DNA of 19,452 bases from JAHFJA01 sp964357385 (GCA_964357385.1 CAYHKW010000016.1:1-19452), one strand, 5' to 3'. Counted from the first letter of the stretch, positions 1-8,570 are shown. The notes: generated by a model not told the origin, from the sequence alone. Program-made: numbers and translations.

Positions 1-180
1 CTCAATAGCAATAACTTTTTTTGCCTGCTCAGATAACAATACCGTAATAGCACCCTGACCCGGACCAATCTCTATTACTGTCTCATTTGGTTCAATTAAT
101 GCTTGTTTAACAATCTTTTTGGCGATATTTCGATCAATAAGAAAGTTTTGTCCAAAGCGGCGTTGTGCAATATGGCCCAT
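1..180 (-). CDS. rsmA: 16S rRNA dimethyladenosine transferase RsmA/KsgA, N-terminal part (cut by window edge)
   Basis: Only the first 60 codons are in the window; the gene continues past position 1. The translation begins MGHIAQRRFGQNFLID and continues with a run containing VIEIGPGQGAIT near residues 39-50 and KKVIAIE at the edge. GQNFL and the E-I-G-P-G-Q-G SAM-binding loop are characteristic of the KsgA/Dim1 family, which dimethylates two adjacent adenosines in the helix 45 loop of 16S rRNA late in small-subunit assembly. The ATG at 180 lies 6 bases after the stop of the upstream MFS gene, so the two are probably co-transcribed. No Shine-Dalgarno is visible. The family call is secure; completeness of the C-terminal part cannot be judged. 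Confidence 0.9.
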   Translation of the reverse strand, partial: MGHIAQRRFGQNFLIDRNIAKKIVKQALIEPNETVIEIGPGQGAITVLLSEQAKKVIAIE

Positions 181-186
181 AGTAGA

Positions 187-1395
187 TTATATATGTTTCT
201 CTGTACGGTGAGTAAGAAAAAGATACAGCATAGAAAATAAAGCACCCATGAAAAATACAATATCCCATCGGGGTCCCCAGAAATAAAAGACGATTGCAAG
301 GGCAGCTGCCGCTACAATCTTCCCTACTACCAATGCCATTTCAAATAAAATTACTGTTTTGATAATATGCTGTGTTGCAATTGCTCGGGAATAGACGCCA
401 GCAGTGAGAGGTAATTGTACCGGATGGCGTACCGTACGAGCAAACACATCACTTGCCAGCATACCAAAGGGTGTAATCATGACCATACGGCTCAACCACG
501 AGAGGACATACAGTACCGTACCTACTTTCATAATCTGTTTACGATCAGTCTTATCAATCAACCGTCCTATATACAGAAGTACAAGACTACTTACCACGAT
601 TGTCGCCGCCACAAGCGATCCCAACTGCACTACATTAGCAAGGACAAGGTATGCAAACAATGGCCATGCAAATTGCCAAATAAACTCCTCCCCATATCCT
701 GCATACCCAAAGAAATGACGACGGTTTTCCTTTGAAAATAACTCTTGATAGCAATCGCCATAACACAATTGAGAAGGAATGAATACTTCCTTGGTAATAA
801 ATAGAGGTATATTTGAAACGAGTATCAATCCTACAACAATAATAAACAAGGTAGGAAAACCAAATAACGCAATAATGATTCCTCCAAAGAGCGGTCCTAA
901 AATGACCACGAGCGAAGCAACAATCTGCATCACTCCCAACTCACGACCCCGCTCATGAGACGTTCCAAAAAAAGCAAAATCACCATGAAATCCTGGCCAG
1001 AAAAATGTTTTTTGAAGTGCAAATGCAACCATTGAAAGAAATAAAAATCCTATATGATTTGGCACTTGGAATAAGAAAACGTAATACAAGATAAGAAAAA
1101 ATGAACCATATATAATGCCGTGTGTGAAGCCTTTTTGTTTTACAAATTTGCCCCCCAATGGCATTAGCAAAAAATAAATTATATATACCCCTAGATAAAA
1201 CAACATTATTTGATACAAAGGATAGCCTAGCGTATAAAGATAAATAGGTTCAAAAAGACTCACAGCAGAAAGGGCAAATGACTGTATCCAGACGCTGGCA
1301 AATAATTCCTTTATCTGCGGAGTAAGATGCTCGGGCAAAAAACCTCGCGCATAGCGCACTGTTGATGCTAATAACGTTTCATGGTGTGCATGCAT
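187..1395 (-). CDS. Major facilitator superfamily (MFS) transporter
   Basis: A 402-residue integral membrane protein with about eleven or twelve hydrophobic segments spread from residue 38 to the C-terminus and a more polar stretch near residues 203-232 between the halves. GRLIDKTDRKQ (277-287) matches MFS motif A at the start of the second half (G-x-L-x-D-x-x-D-R-K), and GGKFVKQKG (81-89) is a degenerate copy in the first half. MFS proteins are secondary transporters of the cytoplasmic membrane; the substrate cannot be read from the sequence. The start ATG at 1395 has no Shine-Dalgarno. The gene runs divergently from the phosphohexomutase gene and ends 6 bases before rsmA. The fold call is firm; substrate and direction are unknown. 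Confidence 0.82.
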   Translation of the reverse strand: MHAHHETLLASTVRYARGFLPEHLTPQIKELFASVWIQSFALSAVSLFEPIYLYTLGYPLYQIMLFYLGVYIIYFLLMPLGGKFVKQKGFTHGIIYGSFFLILYYVFLFQVPNHIGFLFLSMVAFALQKTFFWPGFHGDFAFFGTSHERGRELGVMQIVASLVVILGPLFGGIIIALFGFPTLFIIVVGLILVSNIPLFITKEVFIPSQLCYGDCYQELFSKENRRHFFGYAGYGEEFIWQFAWPLFAYLVLANVVQLGSLVAATIVVSSLVLLYIGRLIDKTDRKQIMKVGTVLYVLSWLSRMVMITPFGMLASDVFARTVRHPVQLPLTAGVYSRAIATQHIIKTVILFEMALVVGKIVAAAALAIVFYFWGPRWDIVFFMGALFSMLYLFLTHRTEKHI

Positions 1396-1420
1396 GTGGG
1401 GTGGTGATCAAACAATATAT

Positions 1421-1450
1421 ATGATAATCTAGTCCAATAGTAAGTATAAC
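1421..1450 (+). promoter_or_regulatory. Putative promoter of the phosphohexomutase-murI operon
   Basis: ATGATA (1421-1426) and TATAAC (1445-1450) separated by 18 bases resemble -35 and -10 boxes. Transcription would begin near 1457, only about ten bases before the ATG at 1467, giving a very short leader without a Shine-Dalgarno. Read by eye in AT-rich DNA. Confidence 0.4.
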
Positions 1451-1466
1451 ATGAGACACCAATTCT

Positions 1467-2825
1467 ATGTCGATTTATAAAGGATATGATATCCGCGGTA
1501 CGGTGCCCGAAGAAATAACCCCCGAATTTGCCCATTCTCTCGGGTGTGCGTTCAGTCAATATATTCAAAATCAAACGAGAGACTCGCTAACAGTTCTTAT
1601 TGCCCGGGATAATCGTGCTACTTCTCATGAGCTTTCTGAGAAACTTATTGCTGGGCTCATCTCTCAAGGGATTAATTGTATCGATATTGGACTTGCGCCA
1701 ACACCAGTGTTTTATTTTGCGGCCGATCATTTTCAATGTGATGGAGGTATTATGGTAACGGCATCACATAACCCACCACAATACAACGGATTCAAATTAG
1801 TCCGTGAACATGCCATCCCCATTGGCATTGACTCAGGCCTTGCTGATCTTAAGGTATTAATAGAGCGCAATGAATCTTCCCCTACTACTCCCGGTACGTA
1901 TGCAAAAAAAGATATCATGAACGAGTATATCGCCTTTCATGAAAAAGAATTAGGTACAATCAATACCGCTTCGTTAAAGGTGGTAGTTGATACTGGTAAT
2001 GGCGTTTCTGTTTTAATGGTGGAACCCTACCTTAATGCACTGAACACAAATGTGATTCCTTTATATTTTGAAATGGATGGTACCTTTCCTAACCACGAGC
2101 CCAATCCACTCAAACATGAAAACATCAAAACTCTTTGTGAAACGGTAATTGCAAACAACGCTGACTGTGGCATAGCGCTGGATGCTGATGGAGACCGAGT
2201 CATTTTTGTAGACGAAAAAGGAAAGCCAGTATCCTCTGATTTGATATCTTCGCTTGTTGCCGCACGCCTACTGGAACAACATCCGAATGCCACAATGCTC
2301 TATGACATCCGCTCAAGCCATGTGGTAAAAGATGCGATTGAATCGGCGGGAGGCACTGCCCATATGACCCGTGTAGGCCATGCCTATATTAAACTCACCA
2401 TGCGCGAATATGACGCGTTATTCGCTGGTGAACTCTCAGGACATTTTTATTTCAAAGCCACTCATTACTATGAGGCACCTCTCCTTGTTATCGGTATGGT
2501 ATTAGACGAACTTGCTCAGACAAAACAACCTCTCTCAACCATTCTTACACCCAATACCAACTATAGTCATACAGGGGAAATAAACTTTGAAGTTCAAGAT
2601 AAAACGGCGGCCATTGCGCGACTCAAAAAGCATTTTATTTCGCAATCCCCCCACATCATCGATATTGATGGTATGACGATGGAATTTTCAGGAGAACAAG
2701 GCGACTGGTGGTTTAACATCCGTCCTTCCAATACAGAAGATCTCTTACGATTAAATCTTGAAGCCTCTACACAGGAAATAATGCGAGAAAAACAACAAGA
2801 GATTGAAACAATTATTAAACAATAA
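1467..2825 (+). CDS. Phosphomannomutase/phosphoglucomutase (alpha-D-phosphohexomutase family)
   Basis: 452 residues, the usual length of the family, with its four signature sites in order: the phosphoserine loop TASHNP (98-103, active Ser100), the metal-binding DADGDR (239-244), the sugar-recognition loop GELSGH (321-326) and the phosphate-binding loop RPSNTE (419-424). The opening YKGYDIRG is also typical. These cytoplasmic enzymes interconvert hexose 1- and 6-phosphates (mannose and/or glucose) through a bisphosphorylated intermediate, feeding nucleotide-sugar synthesis for envelope polysaccharides. GELSGH fits the PMM/PGM (ManB/AlgC) branch rather than GlmM, but substrate preference is inference. 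The gene is followed after 2 bases by murI, an operon with a cell-envelope theme. No Shine-Dalgarno precedes the ATG. Confidence 0.92.
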   Translation: MSIYKGYDIRGTVPEEITPEFAHSLGCAFSQYIQNQTRDSLTVLIARDNRATSHELSEKLIAGLISQGINCIDIGLAPTPVFYFAADHFQCDGGIMVTASHNPPQYNGFKLVREHAIPIGIDSGLADLKVLIERNESSPTTPGTYAKKDIMNEYIAFHEKELGTINTASLKVVVDTGNGVSVLMVEPYLNALNTNVIPLYFEMDGTFPNHEPNPLKHENIKTLCETVIANNADCGIALDADGDRVIFVDEKGKPVSSDLISSLVAARLLEQHPNATMLYDIRSSHVVKDAIESAGGTAHMTRVGHAYIKLTMREYDALFAGELSGHFYFKATHYYEAPLLVIGMVLDELAQTKQPLSTILTPNTNYSHTGEINFEVQDKTAAIARLKKHFISQSPHIIDIDGMTMEFSGEQGDWWFNIRPSNTEDLLRLNLEASTQEIMREKQQEIETIIKQ

Positions 2826-2827
2826 TT

Positions 2828-3634
2828 ATGCGTATTGGTGTATTTGATTCCGGGCTAGGTGGTCTTACTATCTTGAAAGAGCTTATTAAAGAATTGCCGC
2901 ACCACGACTATATCTACCTTGGCGATAACGCACGCTCTCCTTATGGTGATCGTTCTTTTGAGGATATCACTGCATTTACTCGACAAGGTGTCGACTTTCT
3001 TATCAGTAAACAATGTGAAGTAGTTATCATTGCCTGCAATAGTGCCAGCGCGGTTGCACTCCCAGGACTTGTTGATGAATACACTAAAAAAGGAATTTTA
3101 ATCCAAGGAGTGATTGAGCCCATGATTGATTATTTAATCAAACAATACCCTCAAACTAAAGGACGTACATTTCGTGTTGGACTTATCGCAACGCGTGCGA
3201 CGGTACATTCAGCAAGCTATGAACGGGCACTTAAAAAACGTCATATCACTAACATCAAGATCACTTCCCAAGCTTGCCCCCTCCTTGTTCCCCTCATTGA
3301 GGAAGGATTTTCTCGTACGACGGCTGCTCGAATGATAGTACAATCCTATCTTCGACCACTTAAAGCACTGAAAATACAATCGCTTCTTCTTGCATGCACT
3401 CACTATCCTCTGATCATCAAATTGATTCAGTCACTCCTTGGTTCAAAAACACAGGTCATTCATCCTGGAATCGCTACCGCACAATGGCTTGCCCACGCAA
3501 TCAGCAAAAACAATGTAGCAAAAAAGGAAGGCATGACAATATATACCACCGGGGATCCAAAACGATTCTCTGAGATTGCAGCACGATTTTGGAAAACACC
3601 CATTACCGCACATCACGTTGAAATAAAAAAATAA
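2828..3634 (+). CDS. murI: Glutamate racemase
   Basis: 268 residues, the normal MurI length. FDSGLGG (6-12, with Asp7), GDNARSPYG (32-40), ACNSAS (69-74, catalytic Cys70) and ACTHYPL (189-195, catalytic Cys190) are the family's active-site blocks. The enzyme interconverts L- and D-glutamate by a cofactor-independent two-cysteine mechanism in the cytoplasm and supplies D-Glu for the peptidoglycan stem peptide. It starts 2 bases after the phosphohexomutase stop and has no Shine-Dalgarno of its own, so translation is probably coupled to the upstream gene. A hairpin terminator begins right after the stop codon. Confidence 0.95.
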   Translation: MRIGVFDSGLGGLTILKELIKELPHHDYIYLGDNARSPYGDRSFEDITAFTRQGVDFLISKQCEVVIIACNSASAVALPGLVDEYTKKGILIQGVIEPMIDYLIKQYPQTKGRTFRVGLIATRATVHSASYERALKKRHITNIKITSQACPLLVPLIEEGFSRTTAARMIVQSYLRPLKALKIQSLLLACTHYPLIIKLIQSLLGSKTQVIHPGIATAQWLAHAISKNNVAKKEGMTIYTTGDPKRFSEIAARFWKTPITAHHVEIKK

Positions 3635-3661
3635 ACGCGTGGAGTTTTTCCACACGTTTTT
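3635..3661. terminator. Bidirectional rho-independent terminator between murI and the lipoprotein gene
   Basis: ACGCGTGGA (3635-3643) pairs with TCCACACGT (3649-3657) around a 5-base loop, with one mismatch. A short T run follows on the plus strand (3657-3661), and a T-rich stretch follows on the minus strand within 3620-3634. It therefore ends murI and can also end the converging lipoprotein gene. Confidence 0.75.
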
Positions 3662-3689
3662 CCCATGATGTGTATATTACATACCATCT

Positions 3690-4370
3690 TTAATAAGGAA
3701 TTTTAAAATAATCTCTCAGATACCAGAATGCACAAGTATCGCGCGAAAAATCACGCCCCGAAGCTCCAAGAAATTCAAGTACACGTTTCTTACCGTAAAG
3801 CGGTTCATTATGATATTGCTTCTTGATTGGGTCGTAATAATCGAGACTGTCGTATTCAAATGTGAGTTTGTAGTTTGGATCAACAAGGTAGCGCTTGATA
3901 TCAACCATCCTACCGTCTTTAAGAAACAATGCAATTCCCCCCGCCGTACTGTAACTCTTCAAAGTATAAATTACATATACCGGGACATAGCTGCACAAAT
4001 GCCACTCATTCCCATCACCTGAATGTTCGTTATATATGCTTTTTGCTTCATAGAGACCATCGGGCAATTCAGTGGATATTTTATCGCGTATCGGCCACAG
4101 TGCGGCCATCAACTTTGGACAGACTGCTGCCTCAGACGACATGATTAATTTAGGATCGGTAGGACATGCTTTAAATCCTGGCCACACGTCAGGAACTCCC
4201 TCTAACGGAGTGGAGGTCGTAGTTACAGAGTTACTTGATTGTTCAGAACTGCTCGCCATACTTCCATCATTTGATCCTGCACGGCCAAGCGGGGTAGTAA
4301 CAGTGGAGCAACTGATCACAGAGATTGCGACAAGAATCGCAGAAATAATTTTCAAAAAACGCTTCTTCAC
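3690..4370 (-). CDS. Putative secreted lipoprotein of unknown function
   Basis: 226 residues. The N-terminus has KK/R charges, a hydrophobic core (ILVAISVIS) and a lipobox VISC with the lipidated Cys at residue 21, so it should be exported and anchored to the outer face of the cytoplasmic membrane. A Ser/Thr/Gly-rich linker (about 22-58) leads into a globular domain from about residue 60, rich in Tyr and Asp with Cys residues near 69, 84, 128 and 215. I recognise no family. The start is GTG at 4370, chosen because AAGGAG sits at 4378-4383 with a 7-base spacer and because it gives a proper signal peptide. A consensus promoter lies upstream at 4407-4435. The gene is oriented like gdhA but separately promoted. 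Confidence 0.75.
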   Translation of the reverse strand: MKKRFLKIISAILVAISVISCSTVTTPLGRAGSNDGSMASSSEQSSNSVTTTSTPLEGVPDVWPGFKACPTDPKLIMSSEAAVCPKLMAALWPIRDKISTELPDGLYEAKSIYNEHSGDGNEWHLCSYVPVYVIYTLKSYSTAGGIALFLKDGRMVDIKRYLVDPNYKLTFEYDSLDYYDPIKKQYHNEPLYGKKRVLEFLGASGRDFSRDTCAFWYLRDYFKIPY

Positions 4371-4377
4371 GGTATTT

Positions 4378-4383
4378 CTCCTT
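4378..4383 (-). promoter_or_regulatory. Shine-Dalgarno AAGGAG fixing a GTG start
   Basis: AAGGAG lies 7 bases upstream of the GTG at 4370. It is the only clear Shine-Dalgarno among the genes left of 15.6 kb and it supports the non-ATG start of the lipoprotein. Confidence 0.7.
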
Positions 4384-4406
4384 ACCTTTGATATGCCTAT
4401 GCTCCC

Positions 4407-4435
4407 AAACTACACCGTACCTAAAAGCGTGTCAA
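4407..4435 (-). promoter_or_regulatory. Promoter of the lipoprotein gene (TTGACA-N17-TAGTTT)
   Basis: On the minus strand TTGACA (4430-4435) is followed after exactly 17 bases by TAGTTT (4407-4412). A perfect -35 with correct spacing upstream of a Shine-Dalgarno makes this a convincing sigma-70-type promoter. Transcription would start near 4400, giving a leader of about 30 bases. Confidence 0.65.
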
Positions 4436-4458
4436 TACCTTACTATAATTGTAATATT

Positions 4459-5688
4459 TTAATTTGTCATTGAAATTGCCTCAGAAAGTCGTTGTAATGC
4501 GACTATATAGGCCGAACCTCTCAAATCTGTATTATATTGAGATGACGCATCCCATACTGTTTCAAACGCCACCGAAAGCAAAAGATCTAATTTTTGATTT
4601 ACTTCCGATTCTGACCAATAATACTGTGCCCTATTTTGAACCCACTCAAAATATGACACTACAACTCCGCCAGCGTTTGCTAATACATCCGGTACAATCA
4701 CCACTCCTTGTTGGCACAAAATAGAGTCGGCATCAGCCGTAATAGGACCATTGGCAAGCTCAATGACTACTTGTGCCTTAATAGATGACACGTTATGGTT
4801 GTTGATTGCATTTTCCAGTGCTGCCGGTATTAGTACCGTAACCGGAAGCGCAAGTAACTCTTCATTAGAGATTTCTGTTGCATCAGGAATACCGCGCAAC
4901 GTTTTATTTGTATTTTTAAATTGGAATACTGAAGGAATATCTAATCCTTGTTCATTATAAATACCGCTTTGAGAATCAGAAACAGCAACAACACGATATC
5001 CTAAGTCCTGAATAATACGTGCAGCATGATAACCAACATTACCAAACCCTTGGATAGCGACAGTTGTCTGGTTGGGTGTCCATCCTTTTTTCTTTGAAAG
5101 GTATTGTAAAATATTTGCACCACCTTGGCCGGTTGCCGCTTCCCGTCCTTGTGATCCCCCCAAACTTAACGGCTTGCCCGTAAATGTACCGGGGACTTTT
5201 TTGCGAGCAATCGTTTCATATTCATCCAGCATCCATGCCATTATTTGACCAGTGGTGTTTACGTCGGGTGCAGGGATATCTTGATCTTGCCCGATGATGT
5301 CATACATGGCGCGACTATATCCTCGAGATAATCGCTGCAGTTCTCCTTGAGAAAGTTTTTTTGGATCAACGGTAATACCCCCCTTCGCTCCGCCAAGCGG
5401 AATGTTGGCAACACTGCATTTTATTGCCATCCAAAATGCAAGCGCTTTTACTTCATGCTCATCAACCTGAGGATGAAAACGAATCCCGCCTTTGTATGGC
5501 CCGCGACTATTGTTGTGTTGTGTTCGATAGCCTTCAAAAATAGTTATAGATCCATCATCCATCACAACAGGGATAGAAGCATGAACACTTCGATTAGGGG
5601 TCGAAAGTCGAGCCACAAGAGCAGGCTCAATAGCTGCTGCTTCCCCGGCTGTTTTTAATCGTGCAATTGCTGATTCAAAGATGTTCAT
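4459..5688 (-). CDS. gdhA: Glutamate dehydrogenase (Glu/Leu/Phe/Val dehydrogenase family)
   Basis: Numbered from the preferred ATG at 5688 the protein has 409 residues. PYKGGIRFHP (64-73, with Lys66), the block with Lys90 and GGAKGG (99-104, catalytic Lys102), PAPDV (139-143, catalytic Asp142) and the Rossmann loop GFGNVG (214-219) are the expected substrate- and nucleotide-binding sites. The enzyme reversibly oxidises glutamate to 2-oxoglutarate and ammonia with NAD(P), linking nitrogen and carbon metabolism. The frame is open 12 codons further to an ATG at 5724, but family members commonly begin M-N-x-F-E-x-A as here, and the upstream ATG lies inside a plausible -10 box. Neither start has a good Shine-Dalgarno. 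The family call is secure; the start is less so. Confidence 0.92.
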   Translation of the reverse strand: MNIFESAIARLKTAGEAAAIEPALVARLSTPNRSVHASIPVVMDDGSITIFEGYRTQHNNSRGPYKGGIRFHPQVDEHEVKALAFWMAIKCSVANIPLGGAKGGITVDPKKLSQGELQRLSRGYSRAMYDIIGQDQDIPAPDVNTTGQIMAWMLDEYETIARKKVPGTFTGKPLSLGGSQGREAATGQGGANILQYLSKKKGWTPNQTTVAIQGFGNVGYHAARIIQDLGYRVVAVSDSQSGIYNEQGLDIPSVFQFKNTNKTLRGIPDATEISNEELLALPVTVLIPAALENAINNHNVSSIKAQVVIELANGPITADADSILCQQGVVIVPDVLANAGGVVVSYFEWVQNRAQYYWSESEVNQKLDLLLSVAFETVWDASSQYNTDLRGSAYIVALQRLSEAISMTN

Positions 5689-5722
5689 AGAAGGATGTAG
5701 TAGTATTTCATTTTCGCTATTC

Positions 5723-5750
5723 ATTATGAACTGGCCTTATATAAAGTCAA
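5723..5750 (-). promoter_or_regulatory. Putative gdhA promoter (TTGACT-N16-CATAAT)
   Basis: On the minus strand TTGACT (5745-5750) and CATAAT (5723-5728) are 16 bases apart, directly after the trpS terminator stem. Transcription would start near 5714, downstream of the first possible gdhA ATG (5724), which supports initiation at 5688. Confidence 0.5.
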
Positions 5751-5781
5751 AGACCCCCTCTTTTACAGAGGGGGTCTTTTT
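5749..5781. terminator. Strong hairpin terminator after trpS
   Basis: An 11-base perfect stem, AGACCCCCTCT (5751-5761) with AGAGGGGGTCT (5767-5777), extends by A-T pairs to 13 and has a 5-base loop. It begins immediately after the trpS stop codon. The longer T run is on the plus strand, with only TTT on the minus strand, so termination of trpS would rely mostly on the very GC-rich stem. Confidence 0.75.
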
Positions 5782-6763
5782 AATATCCCAGCCCTACGGC
5801 ATCCTTCACTTTTTTCATCATGGGCTCTGCTTGTGCGCGAGCTCGATCAGATCCATTTTGTAATATCGTAATCAATTCAGCAGGGTCATCCATATATTCA
5901 TTAAACCGCTTTTGGAATGGCGTTAGGAAGGCAACTAATACTTCCGCTAAATCCTCTTTAAATTCTTTGTATCCTTTCCCTTCATATCGCTTCTCAATAT
6001 CTTTTATAGAATCTCCAGAAAACAGATGATAAATCGTAATAAGATTGGTAATTGCAGGCTTATCTTTACCGACCGTCACGCCTCCTTGTGTATCAGTCAC
6101 TGCGCGTGATATTTTCTTCTTTATCATTTCAGGAGTATCCATCATCGCAATAAAATTTAACTCGCTCGAAGCACTCTTACTCATTTTTTTGAAAGGATCA
6201 TCAAGACCCATCACACGCCCCCCTGCTTTAGGAATAAAGCCTTCTGGTACGGTAAACACGTCTCCATATTGTACATTGAACCGTCGTGCTAATTCTCGTG
6301 CTAATTCTACATGCTGTTTTTGATCATCACCCACCGGTACTAATTGAGTGCCGTACAGCAAAATATCAGCAGCCATAAGTACGGGGTAATCAAACAAACC
6401 AACATTAATATTTTCAGGATGTGATTGTGATTTATCCTTAAACTGATGCATGAGCTTGAGTTCTGACATGCGAGCAATAGTGTTAAGAATCCATCCCAAC
6501 TCCGCATGCTCCTTCACTTCAGATTGAACAAACACGACACTTTTCTTCGGATCGAGACCGCATGCAAAATAGGCGGCGGCGGTACGTACTATATTTTCGC
6601 GCAACACCTTTGGATCTTGCGCTACCGTAATAGCATGGAGATCAACAATGGTATACATGCAATCATACTGCTCTTGCCAATCAACCCATTGTTTGATTGC
6701 TCCAATATAATTACCAATATGAACGGTTCCTGACGGTTGTGCTCCAGAAAATACTTTTTTCAT
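5780..6763 (-). CDS. trpS: Tryptophan--tRNA ligase
   Basis: 327 residues, the usual length of bacterial TrpRS, a class I aminoacyl-tRNA synthetase that charges tRNA-Trp in the cytoplasm. The opening KVFSGAQPSGTVHIGNYIGA carries the HIGN ATP-binding signature (15-18). MAADILLYG (130-138) includes the Asp that reads the indole nitrogen in known TrpRS, and KMSKS is at 193-197. The ATG at 6763 lies 4 bases after the RNase J stop, so both are in one operon, with no separate Shine-Dalgarno. A terminator follows at once. Confidence 0.96.
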   Translation of the reverse strand: MKKVFSGAQPSGTVHIGNYIGAIKQWVDWQEQYDCMYTIVDLHAITVAQDPKVLRENIVRTAAAYFACGLDPKKSVVFVQSEVKEHAELGWILNTIARMSELKLMHQFKDKSQSHPENINVGLFDYPVLMAADILLYGTQLVPVGDDQKQHVELARELARRFNVQYGDVFTVPEGFIPKAGGRVMGLDDPFKKMSKSASSELNFIAMMDTPEMIKKKISRAVTDTQGGVTVGKDKPAITNLITIYHLFSGDSIKDIEKRYEGKGYKEFKEDLAEVLVAFLTPFQKRFNEYMDDPAELITILQNGSDRARAQAEPMMKKVKDAVGLGY

Positions 6764-6767
6764 ATTA

Positions 6768-8570
6768 TTACACTTGCATTATCACCGGCAAAATCATTGG
6801 GCGACGTTCTGTTCTCTTAAACAAATGATCGCCAATATCATCGCGCATCTGTGAACGAAGATTCGCCCAACCTTGCTGTTCCTTTACATCATAGCTCTCA
6901 ATCATTTTTGTGGCCATGACCTTCACTTCATTGATAAGATCTTCAGCATTTTTTACATAAATAAAACCGCGCGAAATAATGTCAAGATTGCCAGTTACCT
7001 TACCTGTCTTGCGATTAACGGCAGCAATGATGACCATCATACCGTCTTGTGCCATGACTTGTCGGTCACGCAGCACTACACTACCTACATCACCGACACC
7101 GAGTCCATCAACAAGCACATCTTCCAGTTCAAGTTTTTCTTTCAAAACACGGACGTCTTGATGTTTGTTAAATTCAACTACGCTCCCGTTAGCCAACACC
7201 AATACATTTTCTTTGGCGTATCCCATCTCCATTGCCGTCTCTGCGTGCTGCACAAGATGGTGTCGTTCGCCATGGATAGGCATGAAGTATTTTGGCTGTA
7301 CCAACTGCAACATGAGCTTTTGTTCTTCTTGCTGTGCATGACCAGAGGAGTGGATATCAAGAAGTTTGTTATATACCACCTTCGCGCCGAATCCCAACAG
7401 AAGATCCATAACGGCTGCAACAGAACGTTCGTTACCAGGAATCGGTGATGAAGAAAGCACGATCGTATCTGTCTCATTAATTTTGATCTGCTTATGTTCG
7501 CCACGCGCCATACGACCCAATGCGGAAGATTCCTGCCCTTGGCTCCCCGTCGAAAGAATGGTGATTTTGTTTGGGGGATAATTATCAATCGTGTTCAATT
7601 TTACAAACACTCCTTTTGGCACTTTCAAAAATCCTAAATCGAGTGCGGTAGTAATCGCCTTTTCCATACTCATTCCTGTCACCGCAATTTTTCTTCCTTG
7701 TTCATGCGAGGCATTAATCACTTGCTGGATACGACTAATCAATGAAGCAAATGTCGTTACAATAATGCGACCCTTTGCTTTTGAAAACAGAAGCTCAATA
7801 GTCTCCTGCAATTTCTTTTCGGAAATCGAATAGCCCGGCTTTTCTGAGTTGGTACTATCAGAGCACAGCAACAATACCCCCTCTTGTCCGAGACGAGCAA
7901 GTTTACCAAACTCTGTAGGGCGTTCATCTTGAGGGGTGTGGTCAAATTTCCAATCGCCCGTATCAATAATCGTACCGACCGGCGTCTTAATGGCAACACC
8001 AACGCTATCAGGAATATTGTGGTTCACTCTGAAAAAACTAAGACTGAACACGCCGAGCTGCAATACGTCATCTGCACCTACCTCGACAAGTTTTACCACT
8101 TTTGAAAGATTAAATTCCTCCAGCCGATCACGTACCATACCAATGGTGAGACGAGTACCGTAAACCGGAGGCATACCAAGACGCTTAACCAGATAAGGAA
8201 TTGCTCCCATGTGATCCATGTGACCATGGGTGATAAAAATACCGCGAATCTTATCTCGATTCTCTTGCAAATAGGTCGTATCAGCAAGTACATAATCAAT
8301 CCCCGGCATGTCTTCGCGGGGGAACATAAAACCAAGGTCAAGAATGACAATATCATTGCCGTACTCAACACACATAGTATTTCGTCCGATTTCTTCAAGT
8401 CCTCCTAAGGGAATAATACGAAGGAGTGGCGATGCATTCGGCGGAGCTTTTTTTGCACCAGGTACAACACGAGTGTGGGGTGCCTTAGAGCGGCGCGGTG
8501 CGATCATGTCGCGGGGCGTCGCTCGCATCATTGGGCGAGGACGGCGCAACACAGGTTGTTCATTTTCCAT
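6768..8570 (-). CDS. rnj: Ribonuclease J (metallo-beta-lactamase/beta-CASP family)
   Basis: 600 residues. After a basic, Pro/Arg-rich leader of about 48 residues, the catalytic domain begins LRIIPLGGLEEIGRN, the standard RNase J opening. The metal-binding HGHMDH is at 115-120, followed by CSDSTNSEKPG, the SSGHAQQEE motif and FMPIHGERHHL, all diagnostic of RNase J. The protein is a zinc-dependent 5'-3' exo- and endonuclease for mRNA turnover and rRNA maturation. The extension beyond the core is absent from Bacillus-type RNase J and resembles the extended N-termini of actinobacterial enzymes; its basic character suggests RNA contact. The gene begins with an ATG at 8570 without a Shine-Dalgarno and is followed after 4 bases by trpS. 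Confidence 0.94.
   Translation of the reverse strand: MENEQPVLRRPRPMMRATPRDMIAPRRSKAPHTRVVPGAKKAPPNASPLLRIIPLGGLEEIGRNTMCVEYGNDIVILDLGFMFPREDMPGIDYVLADTTYLQENRDKIRGIFITHGHMDHMGAIPYLVKRLGMPPVYGTRLTIGMVRDRLEEFNLSKVVKLVEVGADDVLQLGVFSLSFFRVNHNIPDSVGVAIKTPVGTIIDTGDWKFDHTPQDERPTEFGKLARLGQEGVLLLCSDSTNSEKPGYSISEKKLQETIELLFSKAKGRIIVTTFASLISRIQQVINASHEQGRKIAVTGMSMEKAITTALDLGFLKVPKGVFVKLNTIDNYPPNKITILSTGSQGQESSALGRMARGEHKQIKINETDTIVLSSSPIPGNERSVAAVMDLLLGFGAKVVYNKLLDIHSSGHAQQEEQKLMLQLVQPKYFMPIHGERHHLVQHAETAMEMGYAKENVLVLANGSVVEFNKHQDVRVLKEKLELEDVLVDGLGVGDVGSVVLRDRQVMAQDGMMVIIAAVNRKTGKVTGNLDIISRGFIYVKNAEDLINEVKVMATKMIESYDVKEQQGWANLRSQMRDDIGDHLFKRTERRPMILPVIMQV

Noticed and set aside
4072..4473. 133-codon plus-strand open frame opposite the lipoprotein gene
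   Set aside because: No ribosome-binding site or coherent protein character. The opposite strand has a promoter, Shine-Dalgarno, signal peptide and lipobox.
6873..7448. 191-codon plus-strand open frame opposite rnj
   Set aside because: It is fully antisense to conserved RNase J coding sequence and has no start signals.
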